A stretch of DNA of 64,000 nt, taken from positions 1-64,000 of the forward strand of contig CAKOMY010000001.1 of assembly GCA_934096815.1 (NCBI GenBank). Reading direction: 5' to 3'. Under the pieces are notes generated by a model. It was not told the origin of the DNA, searched no databases, and was given only the letters and a program-made list of their open reading frames with translations. The position numbers were made by a program, and so were the translations under genes. This document shows, piece by piece, positions 1 to 9,312 of the stretch (position 1 is the first letter of the stretch; the number at the start of each line of letters is the position of its first letter). This DNA is from an uncultured Bacilli bacterium (GTDB taxonomy: Bacteria; Bacillota_I; Bacilli_A; RF39; UBA660).

Positions 1-112
1 ATCCATTTATTGATTTTACAGAATTATAGTTATTTTCATTTTCACTTAATGATTTTGAGATATATTGTCCACCTGCTCTTAAATTTTCGGTATCTATTTT
101 TACATTTGCCAT
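1..112 (-). CDS. WXG-like surface protein, N-terminal part only (cut by window edge)
   Basis: This is the first 37 codons of a gene that runs off the left edge. It starts with ATG at 112, eight to nine bases after a GAAAGG ribosome binding site. The protein begins MANVKIDTENLRAGGQYISK and is almost identical to the start of the next gene: two base differences in 112, giving one Lys/Arg change. The gene therefore lies directly downstream of a tandem paralogue, 21 bases after its stop codon. The rest of the protein cannot be seen, so nothing can be said about its C-terminal domain. Confidence 0.8.
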   Translation of the reverse strand, partial: MANVKIDTENLRAGGQYISKSLSENENNYNSVKSING

Positions 113-133
113 ATATTTATTCCTTTCAATTTA

Positions 134-1135
134 TTATGCTAGTTTTCCATGTTCTGGGTTTTTTTGTTGAAAATATGATACCCAATCGGTAACATTTTCA
201 GTTCCTGCAGGCTTAAATTCTGGGTGAACTCTAAAAAAACTATTCCAACTTTCATTTGATTGATAATATCTTTCTGATGCTGCTAAAGGGGGATTATTTA
301 TAATATTTTCTGTTGCATATGTTGGATCCTTAGAATAATATCGTTTTTCATATGTTCCTCCATCCCACCAAGCTGTATAGGTATCATATGTTTCATCATA
401 TTTCTTTCCATTTCTTATAAATGTTCCTTGATCTGCTTCTAAACTTGTTCCACATCCACCAACTATTTTTCCTGGTCCACTCGTGCCGTACCATTTATCT
501 CCACGTCTAAGTTGCGAATTAGTAGGATTATCTCCATTCCATGCTGGAATATTTGCTGCATACATTACATCTTTTCCACACATTTGTACTCCATCTGCTC
601 GTATCCAATATCCTGGATCATATCCAACTGCAAGAATAAATAATTTTAAATCATAACTGTTTTTTAAAGAATCCGGGCAAAATGTTTCATATACTGATTT
701 TCCATTTTGTGTAAATGTTAAAACTCCATCCATGTCATATAATGTTTTATCTGGTAAATTTTCTGGATCATACGGATTTGCATAACCTTCTTGTTTTAAT
801 GAGGTAAGTGCTAAATCTACTAATTTTGCGTCATCTTCGGTTGCAAATAAATCCATATCACTATTTAATAAATTAGTAACATTACTGCCTATAAAGGTAT
901 CAATTTGTTCTAGTGAGTCAGCACATTCATTTATTTTTTCACTAGCGATGGATGAATGATCACTATAATTTGTAAATCTAGTGTTTAGACTTTCTTTAAA
1001 GTTTTCTAGTGATGTACAGGGCGATCCATTTATTGATTTTACAGAATTATAGTTATTTTCATTTTCACTTAATGATTTTGAGATATATTGTCCACCTGCT
1101 TTTAAATTTTCAGTATCTATTTTTACATTTGCCAT
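134..1135 (-). CDS. WXG100/LXG-like N-terminus with unknown C-terminal domain
   Basis: A protein of 333 residues. I chose the ATG at 1135 because GAAAGG lies just upstream and the paralogue at the window edge starts at the same codon; an upstream TTG is possible but overlaps the ribosome binding site. Residues 1 to about 90 are helical and resemble the small helical-hairpin proteins exported by type VII secretion (WXG100/LXG group), although no clear WxG motif is present. Residues about 110 to 333 form a Trp-, Tyr- and Gly-rich domain with two cysteines near the middle, which I do not recognise. There is no classical signal peptide. A tandem copy of the N-terminal part follows. Export by a type VII system is inference from the N-terminus; no ESX machinery gene is in the window. 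Confidence 0.6.
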   Translation of the reverse strand: MANVKIDTENLKAGGQYISKSLSENENNYNSVKSINGSPCTSLENFKESLNTRFTNYSDHSSIASEKINECADSLEQIDTFIGSNVTNLLNSDMDLFATEDDAKLVDLALTSLKQEGYANPYDPENLPDKTLYDMDGVLTFTQNGKSVYETFCPDSLKNSYDLKLFILAVGYDPGYWIRADGVQMCGKDVMYAANIPAWNGDNPTNSQLRRGDKWYGTSGPGKIVGGCGTSLEADQGTFIRNGKKYDETYDTYTAWWDGGTYEKRYYSKDPTYATENIINNPPLAASERYYQSNESWNSFFRVHPEFKPAGTENVTDWVSYFQQKNPEHGKLA

Positions 1136-1253
1136 ATATTTTATTCCTTTCAAATTATTATGCTATTCTATATTTATTTTACAATAATATGGCTATGTTT
1201 GACTATTTTTTATTAATATGCATGTATACTAAATGTAAATTTTGCTTGGAATT

Positions 1254-3278
1254 TTATCTAAGTCTATGAATTTTACCATGATATATTTCTTGAGCATATT
1301 CGTCTATATATTCTTCTTCATCTTTTGTTAACTTAACATCAATCATTTTATTTTTTTCTAACAATTGTTTTTTTATTAATACAATAGGAATATTCAAACG
1401 TTTACTTTCATATACATCCTCTTGGTTTATATAATTTATAGCAACTATATAATCAGGTCTTTTTGCAGCATAAAATCCATTATCATCTTTTTGATTTATA
1501 ATTTGAATTTCACTATACCAAGATGATCCATTACATAATTCTTTTGGAGTCATTATTCGATTAACTTTTATCCTTGAAATTACTTTTTTTTCATTTAAAT
1601 CAAGGCTATAAGAATCACTTTCATAAACATGTAATACCCTATCTACATCTATATTGTTATAGCCATATATCGTTATTGTTCCGCTACCAAATACACTTGT
1701 GTTTTCGTTTGAAATAATAGAATAGCAATTTCTTAGAGACGATGTAGTTTCTTGATGGCATTTTTCTCCTCTAACTAACATAAAAAATTCTTGATCTCTT
1801 AAATCATATATATTAGTTTTATATTTTAAACTTAACTTCAGATTTATATTATAATTATTGTAATTAAATAATTGATTGTTTATAAATTCATAGGACTTAT
1901 CTTTAGTGTTTCTTAGATCTTCATAGAACATTAAATTAATATCTTCATTCTTGTAGGTGTGATAAAATTTTATTTTATCTTTATTACTTAATTCATCAAA
2001 ATTTAAAATTGTTGTATAAAATTCTTCTTTATTCAAATCTAATAAATGAAACTTATCATTAAATCTAAACATTTCTTTAATATTAAACCAAACATTATAT
2101 ATATTATCTTGAAATAAATAATCAATTATTATTTCGCTTAATTTTAAACTGGTTAATTTTTTATATTCATTTATTATATTTAATTCTTTATTATTTAAAT
2201 AATTATTATATATAATGCTCGCTTCTCTATCTAAAATATAAGAATTAAAGTTAACTGTTTTATTTAGTCTATGTATTAAGTTAATAATATAGACATAGTC
2301 GTTAAACATATCATATTCTTCATTATAACTATTTATTAGTTCTTCATAATATTTGTTAATGTGATTTTCAATTGGTTCTGGTAAGTTATTTTTTTCTAAG
2401 TTATTAATAGTTTTTCTAAATATAACTAAACTATTTGTTTTTAACATATTAAAAAATTTTTTATTATTTAATATTTCATTGGGAAATATGGTATCATTTT
2501 TAATTAATTCCATTATATTAATTTTAGGAAATAAATAGTTAATTCTTTTATCTGAAAAAAATAAATACTTAATTGATTCTGGTTTTAAGTAACCAGTTAT
2601 ATTAACTAATAAATTATCATCTAAATTGGCATCGATTAACTCTTTTTGAGTATCAACATTTAAATATGTTACGAAAAAATATAAATATTTTTCATTATTT
2701 AATGAATATAATTTTAGAATTATTTTTAAAATTAACTCAGTATCAATATAATTAAATACATCTTTATAAAAGGTTATATTTATAATAAATTCAAGGAATA
2801 ATTCATTGTTGGTTAAAAGATAATTTACTAAAGTGATAGATTCTTTTTTATTTGTGCAAAGATATGAAAATATTTTATATTTTTCAAAACTATTTTTATA
2901 TTCAAATATACATCTATTGTAAAACTCATTAATTGATTGTAAATCTAACAAAGACATTATTTCTGAAACAGTTAATTTTTGTTTTAATTTTTTAAGGCTT
3001 GTATCATTTACGTATTGTTCTAATATGTAGGGAGTTAATTTTTCTTTAATTAGAGGATTAGTTAATAGATTAGCTTTATTTGATGGGGATAATATGGTTC
3101 CTTTAGTAATTATTTCTTGAGGCATTATTGTATCAATATTAGTTATTATATCGTTTATGATATCTTGCTCATTAATACGTTTTTCCTCTAGCTTTATTGG
3201 AACTGTTGGAATTATTATTTCTTCTTTTGTTGTTGCTTTTGTGCTTAATTTATCTTTTATAAAAGATATTATGTTCAT
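1254..3278 (-). CDS. Large hypothetical protein with Leu/Asn/Ile-rich helical body
   Basis: A protein of about 674 residues that I cannot assign. The ATG at 3278 fits best because AAGGAG lies eight bases upstream; a TTG six bases earlier is too close to it. Residues about 60 to 490 are a helical stretch rich in Asn, Tyr, Leu and Ile, with runs such as LYSLNNEKYLYFF that suggest degenerate helical repeats. The last 170 residues (from about 500) are different: they contain RGEKCHQETTSSLRNCYSI, then a predicted beta-rich region and a charged helical tail. It follows mgtE by 15 bases and may be co-transcribed. Similar large low-complexity proteins occur at 24-29 kb. No transmembrane segments are obvious, and the function is unknown. 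Confidence 0.65.
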   Translation of the reverse strand: MNIISFIKDKLSTKATTKEEIIIPTVPIKLEEKRINEQDIINDIITNIDTIMPQEIITKGTILSPSNKANLLTNPLIKEKLTPYILEQYVNDTSLKKLKQKLTVSEIMSLLDLQSINEFYNRCIFEYKNSFEKYKIFSYLCTNKKESITLVNYLLTNNELFLEFIINITFYKDVFNYIDTELILKIILKLYSLNNEKYLYFFVTYLNVDTQKELIDANLDDNLLVNITGYLKPESIKYLFFSDKRINYLFPKINIMELIKNDTIFPNEILNNKKFFNMLKTNSLVIFRKTINNLEKNNLPEPIENHINKYYEELINSYNEEYDMFNDYVYIINLIHRLNKTVNFNSYILDREASIIYNNYLNNKELNIINEYKKLTSLKLSEIIIDYLFQDNIYNVWFNIKEMFRFNDKFHLLDLNKEEFYTTILNFDELSNKDKIKFYHTYKNEDINLMFYEDLRNTKDKSYEFINNQLFNYNNYNINLKLSLKYKTNIYDLRDQEFFMLVRGEKCHQETTSSLRNCYSIISNENTSVFGSGTITIYGYNNIDVDRVLHVYESDSYSLDLNEKKVISRIKVNRIMTPKELCNGSSWYSEIQIINQKDDNGFYAAKRPDYIVAINYINQEDVYESKRLNIPIVLIKKQLLEKNKMIDVKLTKDEEEYIDEYAQEIYHGKIHRLR

Positions 3279-3293
3279 AATCAAGACTCCTTG

Positions 3294-4625
3294 CTAGATT
3301 CCGAGTAATAGTTTAGCTACATAAAAGTAGATAAGTAAACTACAGGCATCAACAATAGTTGTAATAAATGGGCTAGCCATAACAGCTGGATCGAATTTTA
3401 ATTTTTTAGCAATCATCGGAAGGGTACAACCAATTAGTTTAGCAAGTATAATGGTAAATATAAGAGTAGTACAAACTGTTGTGGCAACAAGTATTGGTGT
3501 TCGATCAATTACAATAAGTTTAATAAAGTTACATAATGCGAGAGTAATTGAACATAAAAGGGCAACACGAGATTCTTTCCACATTACTTTAAAGATATCT
3601 TTAAATTCAATATCATTTAAAGATAATGCACGGATAACACTGACGCTTGACTGACTTCCAGCGTTTCCTCCTGTATCCATTAGCATAGGAATGAAGGCAG
3701 TAAGAATCGTGTATGCTTTTAATTCTTCTTCAAAACTTTCAATGATTTTGCCAGTAAAGGTTGCAGAAATCATTAAAAGTAGTAACCAAGGCATTCTCGC
3801 TTTATAGGTTTCAAAGATGGTTGTTTGGTCATATGGTTTTTCGCTTGGCGTAATAGCAGCCATCTTTTCCATATCTTCAGTTGCTTCCTCTTCGATAATA
3901 TCAACTACATCATCAATGGTTATGATACCTACTAAACGATTTTCTAAATCAACTACTGGTAAGACAGAATAGTCATAATCTTGGAAATATTTAGCAACTT
4001 CTTCTTGATCCATTAAAGTTGAAATAGCATGTTCACATTCTTCCATAATATCATCAATTAACATTTCAGGATCATTAATAAGTAAATCTTTAATAGAAAT
4101 ACGACCGAGTAGTTTACGTTCATTATCAGTTACAAAGCAAGCATCAAATGAAGCAAATTCATCTTTTTGTTTTCTAATTCTAGCAATTGATTCTTTAATA
4201 GTTAATCCTTTTTTTAGATGAATATATTCGACAGCCATTAAAGAGCCAGCAGAATTTTCAGGGTATTTAAGTAAACGATTAATATCATTTCTAGTATCTT
4301 TATCTACGTTAGATAGTAATGATTGGACCATTACAGCAGGCATTTCTTCAAATAAATCAGCTGCATCATCAGTAAACATATCTTCAATTATTTGAGTTGC
4401 TTCTTTTTTAGATAATAAATTTATTAAATGTTTTTGAGTTTCATCTTCTAAATTAACAAATACGTCTGTTGCAATAGTTTTAGGAAGTAGTCTAAATACT
4501 TTAATCATTTCATCTTCTTCTAATTCTTCTAAGAATTCAGCTATATCATATTCATTCATTTCAACTAAAGTATTTTTTAATTCTTTTAAATTATTTTTAT
4601 CTAATAATTCTTTTAACTTTTCCAT
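3294..4625 (-). CDS. mgtE: Magnesium transporter MgtE
   Basis: Mg2+ channel/transporter of the inner membrane, 443 residues, close to the family's usual 450. The order is standard: an acidic helical N domain (about 1-130), two CBS domains (about 135-255, with VLPVVDLENRLVGIITIDDV), a connecting helix, and a five-helix membrane domain from about residue 275. The pore signature PMLMDTGGNAGSQSS is present, as is the late-helix motif DPAVMASPFITTIVD. An AAGGAG site precedes the ATG. In this family the cytosolic N and CBS domains close the pore when internal Mg2+ is high. Only 47 bases separate it from the terminator of the preceding gene, too little for an M-box Mg2+ riboswitch, so transcript-level Mg2+ control is not visible here. 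Confidence 0.95.
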   Translation of the reverse strand: MEKLKELLDKNNLKELKNTLVEMNEYDIAEFLEELEEDEMIKVFRLLPKTIATDVFVNLEDETQKHLINLLSKKEATQIIEDMFTDDAADLFEEMPAVMVQSLLSNVDKDTRNDINRLLKYPENSAGSLMAVEYIHLKKGLTIKESIARIRKQKDEFASFDACFVTDNERKLLGRISIKDLLINDPEMLIDDIMEECEHAISTLMDQEEVAKYFQDYDYSVLPVVDLENRLVGIITIDDVVDIIEEEATEDMEKMAAITPSEKPYDQTTIFETYKARMPWLLLLMISATFTGKIIESFEEELKAYTILTAFIPMLMDTGGNAGSQSSVSVIRALSLNDIEFKDIFKVMWKESRVALLCSITLALCNFIKLIVIDRTPILVATTVCTTLIFTIILAKLIGCTLPMIAKKLKFDPAVMASPFITTIVDACSLLIYFYVAKLLLGI

Positions 4626-4672
4626 TTGTCTCTCTCCTTCTTTTTTCGTAAACTAATTTACCATTATATATT

Positions 4673-4708
4673 AAAAAAGGAAAGACATTTTTATTATTTT
4701 GTCTTCCC
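4673..4708 (-). terminator. Intrinsic terminator after the YitT-family gene
   Basis: On the minus strand GGGAAGACA and TGTCTTTCC pair (one G-T wobble) around an A/T loop and are followed by TTTTTTA. The stem begins inside the stop codon of the YitT-family gene and separates prfB-yitT from mgtE. Confidence 0.8.
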
Positions 4709-5556
4709 TATAAGTTATTTAATTTTTTAGAAATTGTTACATTTTTATTTATAGCTTCATAGTTATCAATAATAAATACGAAAGCATTTTCATCTATTAA
4801 ATTAACTCCTTCTTTTAAACGATAATAGTCTTTGGTATCAATTACTGTCATAATAATTTTATTTTTATTGTTAGAATAGCCACCTTTTACATTAAATTCG
4901 GTGTAGTCATGTCCTAGTTCATTAATTAAGTATTCTTTAACTTCTTTTTCTTTAGTGGTTATTATAAAGAAAGTTTTGGAACTTGATATTCCAACTTTAG
5001 ATTTAGTAGACATATATCTTATTAAAAAGATAACTATAGTGGAATATACTGCAGTTTCAAATCCATAAAGTAGTGTGGTTAATACAATAATTATTAAATC
5101 AACTAAGACAGATAATTCTTTATTTTTTCTAGTACGATAATTATTTACTACCTCATCTAGGATTGTGAAACCTCCAACGTGATAACTTTCTTTGTGAATT
5201 AGACTATATCCTATACCTGTAAGATACGATCCGGCGATAACTAGAACAATATTGTCAATGGTTGAAACATCTATTTTATTAGTAAAGTAAAATGAGATGT
5301 AAATAAAAATAGGAATTAAGAAGCTTGTTAGAACATAGCTTTTACATTTACCATAACCAATTGTTAATAAACCAAAGAATAATAAGATTAGATTTACTGA
5401 TAAAATGGTTATACCGGGATTAATTGGAAAAGCATTATAAAATATTTCACTTAAACCAAATACGGATGTTGATATTAGATTGTTTGGTAAAAAGAAAATA
5501 TTATAGGTTAAAGCGATGATTAAACTTCCTAAGATAATATTTAAATATTTTTTCAT
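4708..5556 (-). CDS. YitT family membrane protein (DUF161/DUF2179)
   Basis: Integral membrane protein of 282 residues. Residues 1 to about 195 hold five to six hydrophobic segments with the family's sequence features (GSLIIALTYNIFFLPN at the N-terminus, SLIHKESYHVGGFTILDEVV after the fourth segment). Residues about 195-280 form the cytosolic C-terminal DUF2179 domain (KTFFIITTKEKEVKEYLI, then an Asp-Tyr-Arg-Leu region). The biochemical function of the family is unknown. The start codon overlaps the prfB stop in an ATGA, so the two are translationally coupled, and AGGAGG precedes the ATG inside prfB. A terminator follows directly. Confidence 0.85.
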   Translation of the reverse strand: MKKYLNIILGSLIIALTYNIFFLPNNLISTSVFGLSEIFYNAFPINPGITILSVNLILLFFGLLTIGYGKCKSYVLTSFLIPIFIYISFYFTNKIDVSTIDNIVLVIAGSYLTGIGYSLIHKESYHVGGFTILDEVVNNYRTRKNKELSVLVDLIIIVLTTLLYGFETAVYSTIVIFLIRYMSTKSKVGISSSKTFFIITTKEKEVKEYLINELGHDYTEFNVKGGYSNNKNKIIMTVIDTKDYYRLKEGVNLIDENAFVFIIDNYEAINKNVTISKKLNNL

Positions 5557-6642
5557 TTTTCCTCCTTTAAATAGCTTTCCATAAAGCCAAGAATGTTTCC
5601 ATTTAGTACATCATCGGCATTGTAATTTTCATAACCGGTTCTAACGTCTTTAACAAGTTTATATGGTTCTAGCGTGTAATTTCTTATTTGGCTACCAAAT
5701 TCAATATTGGTATGATTTTTTAACTTATCTAGATTTTGTTCTTCATTTTTTTCCATTAAGGAAATTATTTTACTGGTTAACACTTTCATTGCTTGTTCTT
5801 TATTTTTTAACTGACTGCGCTCATTTTGGCATGTTACGACAATTCCTGTTGGCAAGTGAGTGATACGGACAGCTGAGTCTGTTGTGTTTACTCCTTGACC
5901 ACCTTTACCACTTGAACGATAAACATCTACTCTGATGTCATCGGGTTTAATATCTATTTCTTTAGGTGAATCTATTTCAGGTATTACTGATACGGCTGCA
6001 AATGAGGTATGTCTTCTTTTATTTGAATCAAATGGGCTTATTCTAACTAGGCGATGAACTCCTTGTTCACTTTTAAAGTAACCATAGGGATAATACCCTT
6101 CAATTTTCATAGATACTGAATTTATTCCGGCTAAGTCATTTTTTTGAATATCTAATATTTGATATTTATAGTTATTTTTTTCACAAAACATTTGATACAT
6201 ACGAAGAAGCATACTTGCAAAGTCACAGCTTTCAGTACCACCAGCACCGGGATGAATTTCTAAATAGCAGTTTTCCGAATCATATTTTCCATTTAAATAG
6301 GTTTCAATTTCTAGCTGCTCTATTTCTTTTTGAATAAATGGTAAGTGAGTTTCAATTTCTTTAGTTTCTTCATCTGTTTCATTTAGCATTTCTAATAATT
6401 CAAGATAATTGTCAACATTATTTTTTATTTCTAAATATTTAGCTGTACTCTTTTTTAAATTGGATAACTCATTATTTAATTTATTAGATAAATCATGGTT
6501 TTGATATGTTTCTTCCTTAGAAAGATTTTGTTCAATTTCTTTTATTCTTAATTTTTTATTATCAATGTCAAAGTGACCTCCCTATTTTAGCTATTTTTTC
6601 TTTTAAATTGTTAAGTTCTTCTTTTAATTTATAGATTTCCAT
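5553..6642 (-). CDS. prfB: Peptide chain release factor 2, read through a +1 programmed frameshift
   Basis: RF2 releases finished proteins at UGA and UAA codons. The complete product is about 362 residues, normal for the family, but it is encoded in two frames. Translation starts at 6642 (MEIYKLKEEL), runs 24 codons to CTT TGA at 6573-6568, shifts +1 and continues from GAC at 6569 to the stop at 5553. I decoded the stretch 6569-6390 and most of it was checked by codon: it is open in the second frame. The stop-codon recognition tripeptide SPF (HRLVRISPFDSNKRR) and the catalytic GGQ loop (SSGKGGQGVNTTDSAVRI) are intact. The gene overlaps the YitT-family gene by four bases. In many Firmicutes prfB follows secA; here secA lies near 36-38 kb. 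Confidence 0.95.
6567..6582 (-). promoter_or_regulatory. prfB autoregulatory +1 frameshift site
   Basis: The minus strand reads GGG AGG TCA CTT TGA C. This is the classic RF2 arrangement: a Shine-Dalgarno-like GGGAGG one codon upstream of the slippery CTT, followed by UGA and C. When RF2 is scarce the ribosome pauses at UGA and slips +1 on CUU. It also shows that UGA is a genuine stop in this organism. Confidence 0.95.
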
Positions 6643-6676
6643 ATAATCACCATTTAAAGTATATAAGTTTTTAATG

Positions 6677-6702
6677 AAAAAAACAAGAATGGATTTTCTT
6701 GC
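6677..6702 (-). terminator. Intrinsic terminator after the transglutaminase-like gene
   Basis: Minus strand CAAGAA and TTCTTG pair around a six-base loop and are followed by a run of seven T. It lies one base beyond the stop codon of the 6704-8131 gene and upstream of prfB. Confidence 0.7.
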
Positions 6703-6703
6703 T

Positions 6704-8131
6704 TTAAATTATTTTATTAGATTTTTTAAAGGCAATGGCTTCTTTAGTTGATTTAATTAATTGTTTACCTATATTTGGTTCATAATATTCATAGTAATCT
6801 TCTTTGGCATCATCTATTATTCCACGATAGAAAACAACTTCATTAATAGCGTAATATGGATTTAGTCTTCGATTTAATTCTGCAACTTTTATTTCTTCAG
6901 CAAGCACTAAATTACTTATTTCTTCACTACTTATTAAACCTTTTTTGATTCGCTCTAAAATAGCAATTTTTTCATTCTTGTTAAGGTATTCATAATATCT
7001 ATCATAAACTAATTCTTCTAGGTATTTAATATAATCTGATGGTGCTTTGAAATATTTTCTTTTTAAGATATTTTGTTTATATGAAAATAAATCTGCATAA
7101 ACGGTTTTCATAGCAATGTTCCCACGGACCTGCAATGGAAGAGGCTTAATAAATTTATGATAATAAGCAAAGATTTCATAACCATCCATGTTATTTGGTA
7201 CTTCTAACTTATGAAGATATTTTCTAGATTCTTCTAAGAATATTAGTAGTTCTTTTGGATTATCAAATTTACGATCTGTTTGGTTAAAAAGTTCGTTAGA
7301 ATCAAGTAATTTATTTACTAAGTATCCTCCTGGAATGTCAATATAGCCTAAGCTTATATCTAAATCTTCATTATCACGTCGGTGATCAAGTATATCTTTT
7401 GCTATATCATTATATTTATAATCACTAAAGACATCACCTAGTTTTAAGTCACTATATTTTTGTGGCAAGATATAAAAACCGGTTGTTTCACTATTTGATT
7501 TGGCGTTACTAAAATCGATAGATTTTCCAATATAGTCTGTTGCATCGGCAATAATTATTTCACCATTATGTAAATTTATTTCAACCCATCTGTGATCTTG
7601 ACCGGGAATTTGCATTATTTTATTTTCAATTCCAAAATAATTTAGAATGTATGAATAAAGTTCTGACCACTGACTGCAAACCACATAAGAGAATAATTTG
7701 GCGTTTTTTACATTAATTGGAGTATTAACAATTATTTGTTTTTGTTCATTAGAAACTTTAGTGTAGGAAATATCATAATATAAGTTACGAGCGAGTTCGA
7801 TATAGACATATCTAGCAATTAATTTTGGTTCGGTTAATCTTTTGGATTTAACTTTATTAATTATGTAATCCGTTAAACTATCTGTAACTAAATTTACAGG
7901 AATCTTGCTATCTTTAGGTTTCTTTTCAGTATTTTTACTTATTATAAATTTTAATTTATTTTCAATGTCTTTAATTATTTTATCATAGCCATGTTTATCA
8001 ATTCCTTTTAATCTTGTTAAATAGTTTTCGGCAATGGTTGTTTGATTTAACAATGTATTTTCGTGATTTCTATTTGTGTTGCATGAATAAATAAAATCTA
8101 GCATTTCTTTTAATTCAGTTTCAATTCCCAT
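6704..8131 (-). CDS. Transglutaminase-like cysteine protease-fold protein
   Basis: A cytosolic-looking protein of 475 residues with no signal peptide. Residues about 100-220 carry a plausible transglutaminase/papain-like triad: Cys in YVVCSQWSELYSYIL, His in PGQDHRWVEINL and Asp in IIIADATDY, in the correct order and spacing. The flanking regions are helical and charged, with several Tyr- and Lys-rich stretches at the C-terminus (YYEYLNKNEKIAILERI). Members of this fold include peptidases, peptide N-glycanases and inactive scaffolds, so the substrate is unknown. It is single-gene, with its own terminator and its own leader after trpS. A distant possibility is an effector-like protein, but nothing indicates export. 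Confidence 0.55.
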   Translation of the reverse strand: MGIETELKEMLDFIYSCNTNRNHENTLLNQTTIAENYLTRLKGIDKHGYDKIIKDIENKLKFIISKNTEKKPKDSKIPVNLVTDSLTDYIINKVKSKRLTEPKLIARYVYIELARNLYYDISYTKVSNEQKQIIVNTPINVKNAKLFSYVVCSQWSELYSYILNYFGIENKIMQIPGQDHRWVEINLHNGEIIIADATDYIGKSIDFSNAKSNSETTGFYILPQKYSDLKLGDVFSDYKYNDIAKDILDHRRDNEDLDISLGYIDIPGGYLVNKLLDSNELFNQTDRKFDNPKELLIFLEESRKYLHKLEVPNNMDGYEIFAYYHKFIKPLPLQVRGNIAMKTVYADLFSYKQNILKRKYFKAPSDYIKYLEELVYDRYYEYLNKNEKIAILERIKKGLISSEEISNLVLAEEIKVAELNRRLNPYYAINEVVFYRGIIDDAKEDYYEYYEPNIGKQLIKSTKEAIAFKKSNKII

Positions 8132-8189
8132 ATTATCTCCCCCTAAGTTGTAAATATTTTAGCACGTTTGTTCGTTTTTGTCAAATTAA

Positions 8190-8218
8190 GAAAAATAATA
8201 TGCTTGGGACATATTATT
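8190..8218 (-). terminator. Intrinsic terminator after trpS
   Basis: A perfect nine-base stem AATAATATG/CATATTATT with a seven-base loop is followed on the minus strand by TTTC. The stem includes the trpS stop codon. Confidence 0.75.
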
Positions 8219-9254
8219 TAAAATATTCAATACCTATGGCTTTTCTTACTCTTGTTAAAACTTCTTCTGATTTAGCACGAGCCTTTTTTGATCCTTCTTC
8301 TAACATTTTATAAACGGCTTCAATGTTATTTTCATAGATAGCACGTCTTTCTCTTATAGGGGCAAGAACATCATTTAGAACATTAGCAAGGAATTTTTTG
8401 ATTTTTACATCACCAACTCCACCTTGTTCATAATGATTTTTTAAATCTTCTAGATTTTTAAATTCTGGTAAATATTTAGCAAAATGTTCATCAGTTGAAA
8501 AAGCTTCTAAATACATAAAGACAGGATTGTTTTTAGTATCACCAGGATCTTCAACTCTAATATGATTTGGATCAGTATACATAGTCATTACTTTTTTAGT
8601 TACTTCTTCAGGTGTATCAGATAGATATATGCAGTTACCTAATGATTTACTCATTTTATTTTTACCATCAATTCCTGGTAGACGTTTGCAGACATTCTCT
8701 GGAGTTAATTGTTTTGGTTCTTTTAGAGTTTTACCATAAATTGAATTAAATGTTCTAACTATTTCGATATCTTGTTCTAGGATAGGTGCTTGATCTTCAC
8801 CAACGGGTACTAAATCGGCATCAAAAGCGGTAATATCGGCTGCTTGACTTATAGGATATGTTAAGAAACCAACAGGAATTGTTTCACCAAAACCACGTTC
8901 TTTTATTTCACTTTTAATAGTGGGATTTCTCTTTAATCTAGCAAGACTTACTAAATTCATATAGTACATAGTAAGTTCTGATAAAGCAGGAATTTGTGAT
9001 TGAACGAAGATACATGTTTTTTCGGGATCTAATCCAACTGATAGATAATCTAACGCTACTTCGATAATGTTATCTCTTATTTTTTGAGGATTCTTAGCAT
9101 TATCTGTTAGGGCTTGCATATCAGCAATAAAGACATACATATCATATTTACCACTATTTTGAAGTTCGACACGATTACGTAATGAGCCTGCGTAATGGCC
9201 TAAATGTAATTTTCCGGTAGGACGGTCACCTGTTAATATTGTTTTTCTTTCCAT
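8214..9254 (-). CDS. trpS: Tryptophanyl-tRNA synthetase
   Basis: Class Ic aminoacyl-tRNA synthetase that charges tRNA-Trp with tryptophan; 346 residues, near the bacterial norm of 330-340. The ATP-binding HIGH motif appears as TGKLHLGHYAG near residue 14 and KMSKS as KNKMSKSLGN near residue 200. The tryptophan-pocket signature EDQAPILEQDIEIVR is present. A TTGGAG site precedes the ATG. The upstream gap to the GH25 gene is only 58 bases, with no room for a T-box leader or trp leader peptide, so regulation by uncharged tRNA is not apparent, unlike ileS in this window. It ends in a clear terminator. Confidence 0.97.
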   Translation of the reverse strand: MERKTILTGDRPTGKLHLGHYAGSLRNRVELQNSGKYDMYVFIADMQALTDNAKNPQKIRDNIIEVALDYLSVGLDPEKTCIFVQSQIPALSELTMYYMNLVSLARLKRNPTIKSEIKERGFGETIPVGFLTYPISQAADITAFDADLVPVGEDQAPILEQDIEIVRTFNSIYGKTLKEPKQLTPENVCKRLPGIDGKNKMSKSLGNCIYLSDTPEEVTKKVMTMYTDPNHIRVEDPGDTKNNPVFMYLEAFSTDEHFAKYLPEFKNLEDLKNHYEQGGVGDVKIKKFLANVLNDVLAPIRERRAIYENNIEAVYKMLEEGSKKARAKSEEVLTRVRKAIGIEYFK

Positions 9255-9312
9255 ATTTTTATCATCTCCAAGTTATTTATATTATATAATTTATATTTTT
9301 TTATTTCTACTA

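Noticed and set aside
3451..3654. Plus-strand ORF opposite mgtE
   Set aside because: Shadow of the mgtE membrane domain; no ribosome binding site and no plausible protein.
4626..4672. Possible M-box magnesium riboswitch before mgtE
   Set aside because: Only 47 bases lie between the upstream terminator and the start; an M-box needs about 160.
8162..8175. SOS-like box CGAACAAACGTGCT upstream of the transglutaminase-like gene
   Set aside because: The right half-site deviates at two key positions (GTGCT, not GTTCG); too weak to call.
9255..9312. Possible T-box or trp leader for trpS
   Set aside because: The gap is too short and contains no T-box core sequence.
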